IMG/VR virus record: IMGVR_UViG_3300025070_000275 | Span: 1-21,651 of that record | Source: a virus | Direction: 5' to 3' (one strand) | Length of the DNA stretch: 21,651 bases | Shown here: in pieces, positions 12,356-19,966 of the stretch | Position numbering within the stretch: position 1 is the stretch's first letter | Layout of the letters: each line of letters opens with the position of its first letter | Position numbers and translations under genes: made by a program | The notes under the pieces: model-generated | What the model was told of the DNA's origin: nothing | The model's database searches: none | The model's input: only the letters and a program-made list of their open reading frames with translations

Positions 12356-14622
12356 CTTTTTACCCTATCGGCAATCATTCTTGTAAGGAAGCCACCCATC
12401 ATATCATTTGCCGTTTGAGGCTTAATTAATGACGGAACTTCTGGCAGCTGATAATTAAGTCGAGCATAGAACGGCGAAAACATACTGCTGCCACCGCCAC
12501 CGCCGCCACCACTGCTAGGAGGAGGTGCTATCGGATCTTCAGGTGGTATAAACCCATCTTCAGGTGGCATTGCCGGATCATCGTCAGATGGCACTTCTGG
12601 ATCATCAGGCGGCGCTTCCGGATCATCAGGCGGCGCTTCCGGATCATCATCAGGCGGTCGTACAAATTCAGGTGGCGGAATAAATTCAGGTGGTGGCAGC
12701 TCATCATCAATAACGCCCGGCAAAGGGGTTATTTCAGGCGGTATTGCCGGATCATCATCAGGTGGAGCTACAGGCTCATCAGGCGGTGCTACCGGGCCTT
12801 CAGGAGGCGTTACAGGCTCATCAGGCGGTCGTACAAATTCAGGCGGTGGCACAAACTCAGGCGGCAACATATCATCAATAACGCCTGGCAAAGGTGTTAC
12901 CTCGGGTGGCGCTGCCGGATCGTCTGAAGGAGGTTCTAGCTCAGGTGGTGGTATAAACTCAGGAGGAAATTCAGGAAAATCAGGATCATCTCCTCCTGGT
13001 AACGGGCCTTCAAAAGGATCATCAAAAATATCATCAGGATCACCAACATCAGGCGGCGGTACAAACTCATCTGGCGGAGGTGCTGCAGGATCGTCACTAC
13101 CCGGTAAAGGTGTTACTTCAGGTGGTGTTACAGGCTCATCTATAGGCGGTGTTGTAGGCGGCTGTTCAGGCGGCGGTACAAGCTCATCAGGAGGTGTTGT
13201 AGGGTCATCAATAGGGCCCGGTAAAGGTGTTACTTCAGGTGGCTGCTCAGGTGGCGGCACAAATTCATCAGGAGGAGGTGCTGTAGGGTCATCAGTACCG
13301 GGCAAGGGCGTTACTTCAGGTGGCTCTTCAGGGTCATCTGTTGGCGGTGTTGTAGGTGGCTCTTCAGGATCATCTTCATCATCAGTAGGGACTTCAGGTA
13401 AAGAAGGTATTGGTTGTCCAGCCTCTTCTATCGCGTCTAGAATTCGCTGACGTATTTCAGGATAACCAGGTGTTCCTACAAGAATATTCGCTAACCAATC
13501 AGGTATACTATTCCCGTACCCGCCTAAAACAACACTAGTAATAACAGCAGTAGATACGTCCGGATTTTCAATTGCACCTGTAACGTAGTCAATCAGGTCT
13601 CCAATTTTGTTCTTAACAAAATCACCGGCTTCTCCAGCAGTGTTAACAAGAATCTCACCTATGTCAGAAAGTACTTCTCCGTAATCACCCTCTTCAAGAG
13701 CGCCTTGAATACCGCTTTCTCTGACAATACCTCCTATTGTGTTTAATATTTCACCAACACTAGGTAAGAAAATAATACCAGCCGTGGGAAGCCAGTCAGG
13801 AATTTCAATGCCACGTATATATGGCTTAATAGCGTCAAGAATTCCTTGTATGGTTTCTCCCCCTGCAGGTGCATCCGGGCCTATAATGTCTTTAATAGAA
13901 ACAGATACGCCATAACCACCGGGAAGAACCACTAATTCTTCATCTGGTTTAGTAGGGTGAGGTACTGTAGCTATTCCGCCACCAGTAAGATTAGCAGCGG
14001 CTTGTTCTAAAAACTGGCTAGTATATTCCCCTGTAGGCGCTTCAAGCTCAGGTATTTGTTCTGGATTATTTATAAGCACGTCAAGAATGTTTCGAGCTTC
14101 TGTTACAGACTGTACGACTTGTATGCCTTCAACAAGCTCTGTAAGAGCTTCAAGACTAATTGATCCTAGCTGTTCTTGAATAGGAACTTCGGGAGCTATT
14201 TTTATTGAGTTTGCTCTTAAAATTTCTTGTATAGAAGGATCAGCCCAAAGAGATTGCAGCTCATTTTGACCAATGCCGCCCAGCAATGCAGTAAGGCGAG
14301 CAAGCAAACCGTCTTGATTTTCTAAGTCTTCAAACTCAGGAATTGAAGGCATAGAAGAAAGCATGCCTGAAGTCGGGGCGTCAATCTCCATCATGTTTAA
14401 AGGTGTTCTGCCTTGAAGCTGAGATAGAAAGTTTGTTGTTTGTGCGGCCCTAGCTGCATCAACAACTCTAGCAATCTCAAGTGGATTAGTAATCGAGTAC
14501 TGCCCAAACAAACCACCGCCATTTACGCTTCCTTCCTGGAAAACTTCTTCTGCGGTTTGACCCATTTCTTCTGGAATGGGTGTACTACCAATTTCCCCTA
14601 AAAGATCTTCTAATGTTGCCAT
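12352..14622 (-). CDS. Proline-rich repeat protein, 756 aa, probable virion component
   Basis: I do not recognise a named family. Residues 1 to about 410 are acidic and helical with Gly- and Ile-rich parts (GDFVKNKIGDLIDYVTGAI). Residues about 411-697 are an extreme Pro/Asp/Glu region: the motif PPE-V/I-TPLPG occurs five times exactly and once in a decayed form, between blocks such as DEFVPPPE and DDPEAPP. A poly-Gly linker (PPSSGGGGGGGSS) follows, then a C-terminal domain of about 45 residues. A polyproline-II rod linking two domains, such as a fibre, whisker or tail spike shaft, is a reasonable guess from composition. The ATG at 14622 is chosen over a GTG at 14649 since it follows the previous stop directly. 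The stop overlaps the adaptor start. Confidence 0.65.
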   Translation of the reverse strand: MATLEDLLGEIGSTPIPEEMGQTAEEVFQEGSVNGGGLFGQYSITNPLEIARVVDAARAAQTTNFLSQLQGRTPLNMMEIDAPTSGMLSSMPSIPEFEDLENQDGLLARLTALLGGIGQNELQSLWADPSIQEILRANSIKIAPEVPIQEQLGSISLEALTELVEGIQVVQSVTEARNILDVLINNPEQIPELEAPTGEYTSQFLEQAAANLTGGGIATVPHPTKPDEELVVLPGGYGVSVSIKDIIGPDAPAGGETIQGILDAIKPYIRGIEIPDWLPTAGIIFLPSVGEILNTIGGIVRESGIQGALEEGDYGEVLSDIGEILVNTAGEAGDFVKNKIGDLIDYVTGAIENPDVSTAVITSVVLGGYGNSIPDWLANILVGTPGYPEIRQRILDAIEEAGQPIPSLPEVPTDDEDDPEEPPTTPPTDDPEEPPEVTPLPGTDDPTAPPPDEFVPPPEQPPEVTPLPGPIDDPTTPPDELVPPPEQPPTTPPIDEPVTPPEVTPLPGSDDPAAPPPDEFVPPPDVGDPDDIFDDPFEGPLPGGDDPDFPEFPPEFIPPPELEPPSDDPAAPPEVTPLPGVIDDMLPPEFVPPPEFVRPPDEPVTPPEGPVAPPDEPVAPPDDDPAIPPEITPLPGVIDDELPPPEFIPPPEFVRPPDDDPEAPPDDPEAPPDDPEVPSDDDPAMPPEDGFIPPEDPIAPPPSSGGGGGGGSSMFSPFYARLNYQLPEVPSLIKPQTANDMMGGFLTRMIADRVKR

Positions 14623-14623
14623 C

Positions 14624-14968
14624 TTATTTTTTCCAGTTAGCCAGGCCACGCAGCCCGAAGGATGCTGCTACAGCAGCCCCTAAAAAACCTTTGTACCAGT
14701 CAGGCATCTGATCTAGCACCCGAAAACCTTCCATTACCGTAGGCACCATGCTGGGAAAGAACGCAAGGATGCAAGGGATGGAAAACAAAATCGTAAACCA
14801 CTCGTCTTTCCATGAATTTGCCGCATTACTCGCATGTATATTTTCCCAGTTACTATCTTGCTTAATCGCTTCTAGCTTTCTTTCGTGTACCGCTCTTTTC
14901 TCTTCCGCTTTACGCTCAAGATGACCACCAACCAAAGAGACTATTGGCCCGAGAAGTTGCTGAATCAT
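14624..14968 (-). CDS. Holin-like protein (GTA_holin_3TM type)
   Basis: A 114-residue protein with three hydrophobic stretches: about 3-16 (QQLLGPIVSLVGG), 59-76 (FTILFSIPCILAFFP) and 90-106 (WYKGFLGAAVAASFGL). Between the first and second is a charged helix (HLERKAEEKRAVHERKLEA) and WENIHASNAANSWKDEW. This order matches the '3TM holin' family known from gene transfer agents and tailed phages, which forms lesions in the inner membrane at lysis. Its neighbours, three other small membrane proteins, support a lysis module. The start overlaps the preceding stop as ATGA. Confidence 0.72.
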   Translation of the reverse strand: MIQQLLGPIVSLVGGHLERKAEEKRAVHERKLEAIKQDSNWENIHASNAANSWKDEWFTILFSIPCILAFFPSMVPTVMEGFRVLDQMPDWYKGFLGAAVAASFGLRGLANWKK

Positions 14969-15312
14969 TCGGCCTCTTTATCCCAAAGCGCTTCAATTGT
15001 TCCGATTCGTATTGTCAACTCATGAACCTCTTCTTCTATTTGACGCAAACCAACTAGATCAATTTGAAGCCCTTCAATCAACATATCTTGCCTAGCATCC
15101 GCAGGCAACGATCCTAATTCTCCTCTAGGCCATAAAATACGAAACTCTGTGTTTCGCTCTATTTCCATTTGAGATTTATCAAATGAGTGCTCAAGCGTGT
15201 TAAGCCGCTCTTGGATACTAAAATAAGCCATTGTCGCAATAGACGTTGCAACAACCATCGCAAGCAAGTTGCGAATAGGTATGGTTATATCAGTAGACTC
15301 ATTAATATCCAT
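14965..15312 (-). CDS. Small membrane protein with coiled coil (lysis module?)
   Basis: The 115 residues comprise a short polar N-terminus, one hydrophobic segment (about 12-32, IPIRNLLAMVVATSIATMAYF), and a charged helical remainder (RLNTLEHSFDKSQMEIE and GLRQIEEEVHELTIRIGTIE) likely to form a coiled coil outside the membrane. This single-pass layout resembles spanin-like or holin accessory proteins, but it is not a confident family match. It lies between the XhlA-like gene and the 3TM holin-like gene, with an ATGA overlap downstream, so a role in lysis is inferred from position. Confidence 0.6.
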   Translation of the reverse strand: MDINESTDITIPIRNLLAMVVATSIATMAYFSIQERLNTLEHSFDKSQMEIERNTEFRILWPRGELGSLPADARQDMLIEGLQIDLVGLRQIEEEVHELTIRIGTIEALWDKEAE

Positions 15313-15314
15313 TG

Positions 15315-15512
15315 CTACCTAATAAACTCCAGGATCGCTATCATGGTCGTAATCATTACCCCGATAGCAAAAAACCCTCTAGTCATTAAAGACTCTAGTC
15401 GATCAAAGCGATTGTTATGCTCGTCTAGTTGCCGCTGAATCATTTCGTACCGAAGTGCGCATTCAGCTTCGTGCTTGTCTAAACGGGCCAGCGCTTCATC
15501 AACGGAGTTCAT
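15315..15512 (-). CDS. Small XhlA-like membrane protein
   Basis: A 65-residue protein with an amphipathic coiled-coil N-terminus (LARLDKHEAECALRYEMI followed by RQLDEHNNRFDRLESLM) and a C-terminal membrane segment (FFAIGVMITTMIAILEFI). Haemolysin XhlA-type phage proteins have this arrangement and act with holins on the cell membrane. The start is backed by AAGGA about 7 bases before the ATG. It is followed after two bases by the coding region of the single-pass coiled-coil protein. Confidence 0.62.
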   Translation of the reverse strand: MNSVDEALARLDKHEAECALRYEMIQRQLDEHNNRFDRLESLMTRGFFAIGVMITTMIAILEFIR

Positions 15513-15548
15513 AACTCATCCTTTAGTTAAATAGTAGTGCTACAAAAA

Positions 15549-15719
15549 TTACTGCTTTGCCTTGCCTACGTTAATCGCCATGATGTCAATAAAGCGATAC
15601 AGCTTTGCCATCCATGCGTCATCTTGAGGTGTTGGTGTGACTGCCGCGATTACCGAACAAACGGTAACAACCATAGGCGCAATTGCCGCTAAATCTGAAA
15701 TTAACTGCATAACATTCAT
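15549..15719 (-). CDS. 56-residue membrane protein of the lysis cluster
   Basis: Reading the minus strand from ATG at 15719 gives 56 codons, beginning MNVMQLISDLAAIAPMVVTV and ending VGKAKQ. There is one hydrophobic stretch (about 5-27), then A-V-T-P-T-P-Q-D-D and a helical tail with Y-R-F-I-D-I-M-A-I-N-V-G-K-A-K. Similar tiny proteins (one membrane segment, 'TPTPxDD', 'IDxxALNxGKAK') are familiar from phage lysis or holin neighbourhoods. AAGGAG lies 5-6 bases before the start, an excellent ribosome binding site. Role probably membrane-related; exact function unknown. Confidence 0.7.
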   Translation of the reverse strand: MNVMQLISDLAAIAPMVVTVCSVIAAVTPTPQDDAWMAKLYRFIDIMAINVGKAKQ

Positions 15720-15728
15720 AACAACTCC

Positions 15729-16295
15729 TTAATACTCGACCCATCCGGTCATAATGTATTTGGTTTCGCTAAGGGGCGGATTGCCTCTATGCGTATGCGT
15801 AAAGCCAGCGGGCCACAAAATAAAGTCACCCTGGCGTGGCTGAATACGCTTCCCGTAATACAAGAACTCAGTCTCGCCGCCTTCCTCGATATCGTTTAAA
15901 TACAAAATCCAAGTCAATAATCGAGTGCTACTACCACGGTTCATATTCTCTGTATGCCAAATGTGATATCCCTGACCTGGATTAGTCTTCTGAACTTTGT
16001 GATACCAAATATGGTGTTTCTCGCAGTCATTAAGGATCTGATACTCGCCAGCATACTCGGGGTAGATCTGCGACCAAAACACTTCGTTAAAACCCTGCAC
16101 AACATCTAGGCACTCTGCTGTTGTGTATTTTGATGGGTAAAATGCAGTGTCGTCTTTTTTGAGCTTGTAACCTTCGCCGTTTTGCTGGCGGTCGATTACG
16201 TTGCCCATTTGCTCTGCGCGGTCAAACTCTTCAATAACCTTCTTGCAATACTCAGGCGAAAACGCTCTTTCTTTATGCAGAATAAAATCACGCAT
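15729..16295 (-). CDS. 2-oxoglutarate/Fe(II) oxygenase, prolyl-4-hydroxylase-like
   Basis: These enzymes use Fe(II), O2 and 2-oxoglutarate to hydroxylate a substrate, here possibly a protein. In the 188-residue product (from the ATG) the metal triad is His114-x-Glu116 in WHTENM and distal His169 in THTHRG. Lys179 lies ten residues after His169, the same spacing as the distal His and 2OG-binding Lys of collagen prolyl 4-hydroxylase. The family's usual HxD is HxE here, a substitution known from some relatives. Between them LTWILYLNDIEEGGETEF and GDFILWPAGF form the double-stranded beta helix. A TTG at 16301 with GAGGA at 5 bases is an alternative start. The gene overlaps the tail-assembly chaperone. 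Confidence 0.85.
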   Translation of the reverse strand: MRDFILHKERAFSPEYCKKVIEEFDRAEQMGNVIDRQQNGEGYKLKKDDTAFYPSKYTTAECLDVVQGFNEVFWSQIYPEYAGEYQILNDCEKHHIWYHKVQKTNPGQGYHIWHTENMNRGSSTRLLTWILYLNDIEEGGETEFLYYGKRIQPRQGDFILWPAGFTHTHRGNPPLSETKYIMTGWVEY

Positions 16296-16608
16296 TGGCA
16301 ATACGATCCTCTAATGATTCGGGCCGTGTGTCTGGAAAGTCCGCACTTGCTGGCCAGTCGCGTAAAGCTGTGCGATAAGCGGTCAGCTCGGCTGTGTGAG
16401 GGTAGTCATTTACAGTTGCAAAAAGATCAGTGCGTTCTAGTTCGCTATTACGCCATTTACGCGCCTCATCCTCTTTTCTTCTTGTTAGCGTTTCTGCCGA
16501 CGGTAAAATTTCCTCGTAGTAATCATAATGCTCAGAAACAAAGGATTTGTCAGCTATAATTCTGTTTACTTCGTTTCCGTCAGCGTCTTTTATAATAAAA
16601 GTCTGCAT
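16288..16608 (-). CDS. Phage tail-fibre assembly chaperone-like protein
   Basis: The 106-residue protein has an N-terminal beta part (QTFIIKDADGNEVNRIIA), and the C-terminal half matches the Phage_tail_APC pattern: 'RNSELERTDLF' then DYPHTAELTAYRTALRDWP and a final proline-rich turn DFPDTRPE. Such proteins help fold or assemble tail fibres and usually lie next to the fibre gene, as here (4 bases after the stop of the Gly-rich fibre gene). The stop overlaps the start of the oxygenase gene by about 8 to 14 bp. Confidence 0.72.
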   Translation of the reverse strand: MQTFIIKDADGNEVNRIIADKSFVSEHYDYYEEILPSAETLTRRKEDEARKWRNSELERTDLFATVNDYPHTAELTAYRTALRDWPASADFPDTRPESLEDRIANA

Positions 16609-16612
16609 TTAA

Positions 16613-17734
16613 TTAACCCTCATAAAATATAATGACAAGCCCCTGACCACCATAGGCTGAAAAATCTGCGGGCGGATTGTTAGTACTTGCAAGACCACCT
16701 CCGCCACCGCCAGCTATCGCCGCTCCGGCCCAAACAGTATTCGAGGGTGTAATTATGGCACCGCCGCCGCCGAGCGCGTTAGCCATTCCATAGCCGCTCG
16801 TTCCAGCACCGCCACCGCCACCAATTTTACCGTGAGACATAGCAAGATTCTTGCTGGCTGAGGAAGCTGCGTCTCCTGCACCACCTCCGCCCGAAGAAAA
16901 AAGATCTACCTTCGCCTCAAAGCTGCCCAAAATAGCATTTGATGAAACGGTATTTGTGTGAAAAGCCGGAATAGGAGGGTTTCCGCCTCCTAAACCATAA
17001 GCATAATCATCAGTGTTAAAATTGGCACTATAATAAGTGTCTGGAAAAGTAAAATTTACATAGTCATGTTTTGTTCCCGCTCTAAACGCGCTGCCGCCGT
17101 TTGAGTATTCGCTGTCACCGACGTCTGGCGTTCCGCCGCCAATACCTGCTCCGCCACTTGCTGAATGGACGCTAGTAGTATTTCCAACTGTTGCATTGCC
17201 GGACGAAAAACCATCTCTCCACAAACCCACAGCCCCGCCTCCGGTTGCGGCTTTTGTATTATTTCCGGGTGTTGCTGATCCTGAGCCGCCTCCGGTGTAG
17301 TGTATATCGCCTCCTGATCCCGTTCCGCCATTGGCTCCTGATTGCGTGCCCAGAGCAGTGCTGTGATTTCCGCCGTTTCCGCCATTAGCAGTTAAAGCCA
17401 CGCTTAAAGTATTTGAGTTTACGGTGCTTGCTCCGCCAGCATTGCCCGGAGCGCCTCCAGTGCCTCCAGCACCTAAAGCCACAATTAACGCATCATTTCT
17501 TGTCACTGCAATAGAGGATTTAATAGCTGTTCCGCCAGCACCGCCACCTGTTGCGGCGGCCTTAAAATTTGCATTCGCCGCTCCTCCGCCACCGCCCGCA
17601 CCTATACAGTAAATGCTAACAGTGCCGTCTTTTGGAAAGTAATAAGTTCCTGACGTTGAAAAAAACAACACGTCTGGCGACCAGCCTCCGCCGCCACCGC
17701 CACCGCCACCAATAAAATCGCTTAATGAACTCAT
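16613..17734 (-). CDS. Glycine-rich tail fibre or adhesin protein, 373 aa
   Basis: Nearly a quarter of the product is glycine, in clusters of three to nine (the first, residues 9-17, is a nine-Gly run), with Ser, Asn, Ala and Thr between. Motifs such as GAGGGGGAANANF, GLGGGNPPIP and GGGGGAGTSGYG are typical of Gly-rich phage fibre tips and receptor-binding adhesins. The C-terminal sequence YGGQGLVIIFYEG is a conserved ending in proteins of this type. The start at ATG 17734 overlaps the previous stop by one base and has GGAGGG 7 bases upstream; an in-frame upstream start at 17749 is unlikely. A chaperone-like gene follows, which fits a fibre. Confidence 0.72.
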   Translation of the reverse strand: MSSLSDFIGGGGGGGGGWSPDVLFFSTSGTYYFPKDGTVSIYCIGAGGGGGAANANFKAAATGGGAGGTAIKSSIAVTRNDALIVALGAGGTGGAPGNAGGASTVNSNTLSVALTANGGNGGNHSTALGTQSGANGGTGSGGDIHYTGGGSGSATPGNNTKAATGGGAVGLWRDGFSSGNATVGNTTSVHSASGGAGIGGGTPDVGDSEYSNGGSAFRAGTKHDYVNFTFPDTYYSANFNTDDYAYGLGGGNPPIPAFHTNTVSSNAILGSFEAKVDLFSSGGGGAGDAASSASKNLAMSHGKIGGGGGAGTSGYGMANALGGGGAIITPSNTVWAGAAIAGGGGGGLASTNNPPADFSAYGGQGLVIIFYEG

Positions 17735-18909
17735 TAATAAACCCTCCAACCAATGGTCGAATTAACGTAAGTAAAAGTTAATGTCAGATTAGCTGTGTCA
17801 ATTGTCATATCTTCAGCGGTAGACATAATATTTTCGCCGTTGCGCCCTACAACTGTGTCTGTAAAATCCTGCACTGCAACATATACAGTATCACCCGCGG
17901 TTGGGCTCGCAGGCAATGTAGCCGTTTGAGTTGCCGCAGTAGAAACAAACATCTCACCTGCTGACAATGTAGTGCCTGACGCTCCAGTACTAACATTACC
18001 TAAACGGAAGTGATCAGATTCAATTGTTGCCGCTTCCGCAGTCGTTGTAATTAGCTTGCCTGTGCCATTTGGCGTTATGTTAATGTTGCCATTAGAAACG
18101 CTAACAATACTGTTTCCATTGACATCCAAATCGCCGCCTAGTTGTGGCGTTGTATCAAGAACTATCTCGCCTGCCGCAACAGATGCCTGGATTACCCAGC
18201 TTAAATTACCAGCGCCATCAGTTTTTAAGATGTAGTCAGCAACACCGTCTGCCGTAGGCCAGTTAAGGCCATCTAATACAATCTGCCCTGTGCCGTCAGG
18301 GGCAATCGCAATGTCGCCATTTGATGCACTAACAATAGAGTTGCCGTTTACATCAAGACTTCCACCAAGCTGAGGTGTTGTGTCTTCTACTACGTTAACT
18401 AGCTTGTTGGTGACATCGTTAATTTGACTTGCGTTAACCGTGACTCCGTCGAGAATGTTAAGTTCTGCTGTAGTCGAGGTAACGCCATCTAAGATATTTA
18501 ACTCTGCGGCAGTAGATGTAACAGCCACTCCGTCTATTTCAAGCGTTACTGTCTGAAGCGTTGTTGAATTAACTTCGCCTGCTGAGCCATAAATAACTGC
18601 TTTGTCATTAACTATTGTTCCTGCGACAGATCCGTCAACAAGATTAAGTTCGGCGGTCGTTGAAGTAACGCCGTCAAGAATATTGAGTTCTGCGCCTGTA
18701 GACGTGACTGTTGTAGCGTCTAAAGTCAGCGTGGGTATGGTGACTGTGCCTGTAAAAGTAGGGCTTTCTAAGTCGGCCTTAGTTGCTATCGCTGTAGATA
18801 TAGCATCGAATTCTACTTCGAACTCTACACCCTTAATAATTTTTGCAACGTCCCCGGTAGGCAGGGAATCTTTTACTTCAAAATCAGTAGTCTTAGTATA
18901 ATCAGACAT
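17734..18909 (-). CDS. Tail fibre protein with AELNILDG repeats, 391 aa
   Basis: The N-terminus is short and structured (VAKIIKGVEFEVEFDAISTAI), followed by SPTFTGTVTIPTLT. AELN-I/L-L/V-DG repeats occur at 73-80, 86-93, 135-142 and 148-155. A longer repeat, DTTPQLGG to GTG, occurs at 176-208 and 252-284 and is nearly identical. The C-terminus (about 325-391) is a beta domain with ATLPASPTAGD and ends in GWRVY. This combination is common in fibres of marine phages and suggests a trimeric beta shaft. The start has AGGGA about 9 bases upstream, directly after the terminator that follows the capsid gene. The Gly-rich fibre gene follows with a one-base overlap. Confidence 0.78.
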   Translation of the reverse strand: MSDYTKTTDFEVKDSLPTGDVAKIIKGVEFEVEFDAISTAIATKADLESPTFTGTVTIPTLTLDATTVTSTGAELNILDGVTSTTAELNLVDGSVAGTIVNDKAVIYGSAGEVNSTTLQTVTLEIDGVAVTSTAAELNILDGVTSTTAELNILDGVTVNASQINDVTNKLVNVVEDTTPQLGGSLDVNGNSIVSASNGDIAIAPDGTGQIVLDGLNWPTADGVADYILKTDGAGNLSWVIQASVAAGEIVLDTTPQLGGDLDVNGNSIVSVSNGNINITPNGTGKLITTTAEAATIESDHFRLGNVSTGASGTTLSAGEMFVSTAATQTATLPASPTAGDTVYVAVQDFTDTVVGRNGENIMSTAEDMTIDTANLTLTFTYVNSTIGWRVY

Positions 18910-18930
18910 AACGTATCCCTATTCAAGAAA

Positions 18931-18953
18931 GAAAAGGGGCCATTGCTGGCCCC
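18931..18953 (-). terminator. Rho-independent terminator after the major capsid gene
   Basis: GGGGCCA (18936-18942) and TGGCCCC (18947-18953) form a perfect 7-bp stem with a TTGC loop. On the minus strand TTTTCTTTCTT follows. It lies 15 bases after the capsid stop and before the tail-fibre gene, so it probably lowers downstream expression relative to the abundant capsid protein. Confidence 0.8.
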
Positions 18954-18968
18954 TAGAAGTGTTGCTTC

Positions 18969-19949
18969 TTACTCTGGAATAGCGAGTACGAAACCAGCTT
19001 CAGGACGATATACCTGAACACCGTACAAGCAATCTGCTGTGTACAGAGTCGAGAGGTATTCCTGCTTGTACTGAGTCTGCGAGCGAACTGCTTGCTGCTC
19101 AGCCATAACAAGAGCGTCATTGTGGAACAAAAGTGCCGCACGAACGTCGTCAGTTGATGCTGAGTTGTTAGCTGCAGTCTCGATAGTACGGCAGTTAGCT
19201 GAGACGTAAACGTCTACACCGTAGAGACTACCGATCAAACCACTGTTAGTAGCTTGACCTGCTACAAAGTCAGAAGACACGTATCGGTCGATACCCATGA
19301 TGGTGTTACGAACCGAAGGAGGAATCACAAAGTGACGTCCATCCATTGGTACGTTGTTGTCATCAAGCTTCTGAATCATTGCTCGGAAGAACGCATCGTT
19401 AAATACGTCAGCCGCAACAACAGTGTCATCAGTGTACTGAGTTACAGTAGTTCCGCCGTCGTTAAAGAACGTAGCAGTGTTCTCGTAGTCAGCGCCAGTG
19501 TCTGCTGGAGAAAGGTTCAATGTGCCGTCACCGAAGCCAGTAGCCGCTGAGTGAAGGTCATTGTCAATCTGTACAGCAAGCGAGTAACCAGCATCTTCAG
19601 TGTAGAACTGACGGAGGCTAGAAAGCGCCTGTACTTCAACGATGTCTTCGATCAGACGTGAATACTCAAAGTGACGGTCAATGTCGACAGTCAATTCGCC
19701 TTCAGTGTTTGCGATAATTGTTACCGCAGTATCGGCAGACTTAGCATTCGCATCGCCACGAACTGGCTTAGGAATGTGAAGCTTATCGCCCTTCTTTCCT
19801 GACATGGCAATCTTCTTTACAAGAGGAGCCATTTTCAGGTTCTTTTGGTAGGCAGCAATAATTTCGTCTGACCAGATTTCTGGTACGAAAGTAGCCGCCT
19901 CTGTCTTCGCGGTAAAACCACCCGCGCCTGGGTAAGTTGCAGTAGCCAT
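18969..19949 (-). CDS. Major capsid protein (HK97-fold), 326 aa
   Basis: The size, the position directly after a scaffold-like gene and the sequence pattern fit a major capsid protein. The N-terminus FVPEIWSDEIIAAYQKNLKMAPLVKKI, the segment GKKGDKLHIPKP, and the region around DIDRHFEYSRLIEDI are typical of N-arm and E-loop parts of podovirus capsid proteins. The C-terminal part contains MDGRHFVIPPSV and GSLYGVDVYVSANC, then LLFHNDALVMAEQQAVR, as in the P-domain and end strands. The start has AGGAGAT upstream. A strong terminator follows the gene, consistent with high expression from the late operon. Confidence 0.88.
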   Translation of the reverse strand: MATATYPGAGGFTAKTEAATFVPEIWSDEIIAAYQKNLKMAPLVKKIAMSGKKGDKLHIPKPVRGDANAKSADTAVTIIANTEGELTVDIDRHFEYSRLIEDIVEVQALSSLRQFYTEDAGYSLAVQIDNDLHSAATGFGDGTLNLSPADTGADYENTATFFNDGGTTVTQYTDDTVVAADVFNDAFFRAMIQKLDDNNVPMDGRHFVIPPSVRNTIMGIDRYVSSDFVAGQATNSGLIGSLYGVDVYVSANCRTIETAANNSASTDDVRAALLFHNDALVMAEQQAVRSQTQYKQEYLSTLYTADCLYGVQVYRPEAGFVLAIPE

Positions 19950-19966
19950 GTCAATCTCCTTTTAGA

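Noticed and set aside
12528-12710. 60-codon ORF with repeated RLMIRKR-type segments
   Set aside because: It is a shifted-frame reading of the Pro-rich repeats and not an independent gene.
17056-17385. 109-codon ORF in another frame of the Gly-rich fibre gene
   Set aside because: The Gly codon repeats leave the other frames open. There is no Shine-Dalgarno sequence and no recognisable motif.
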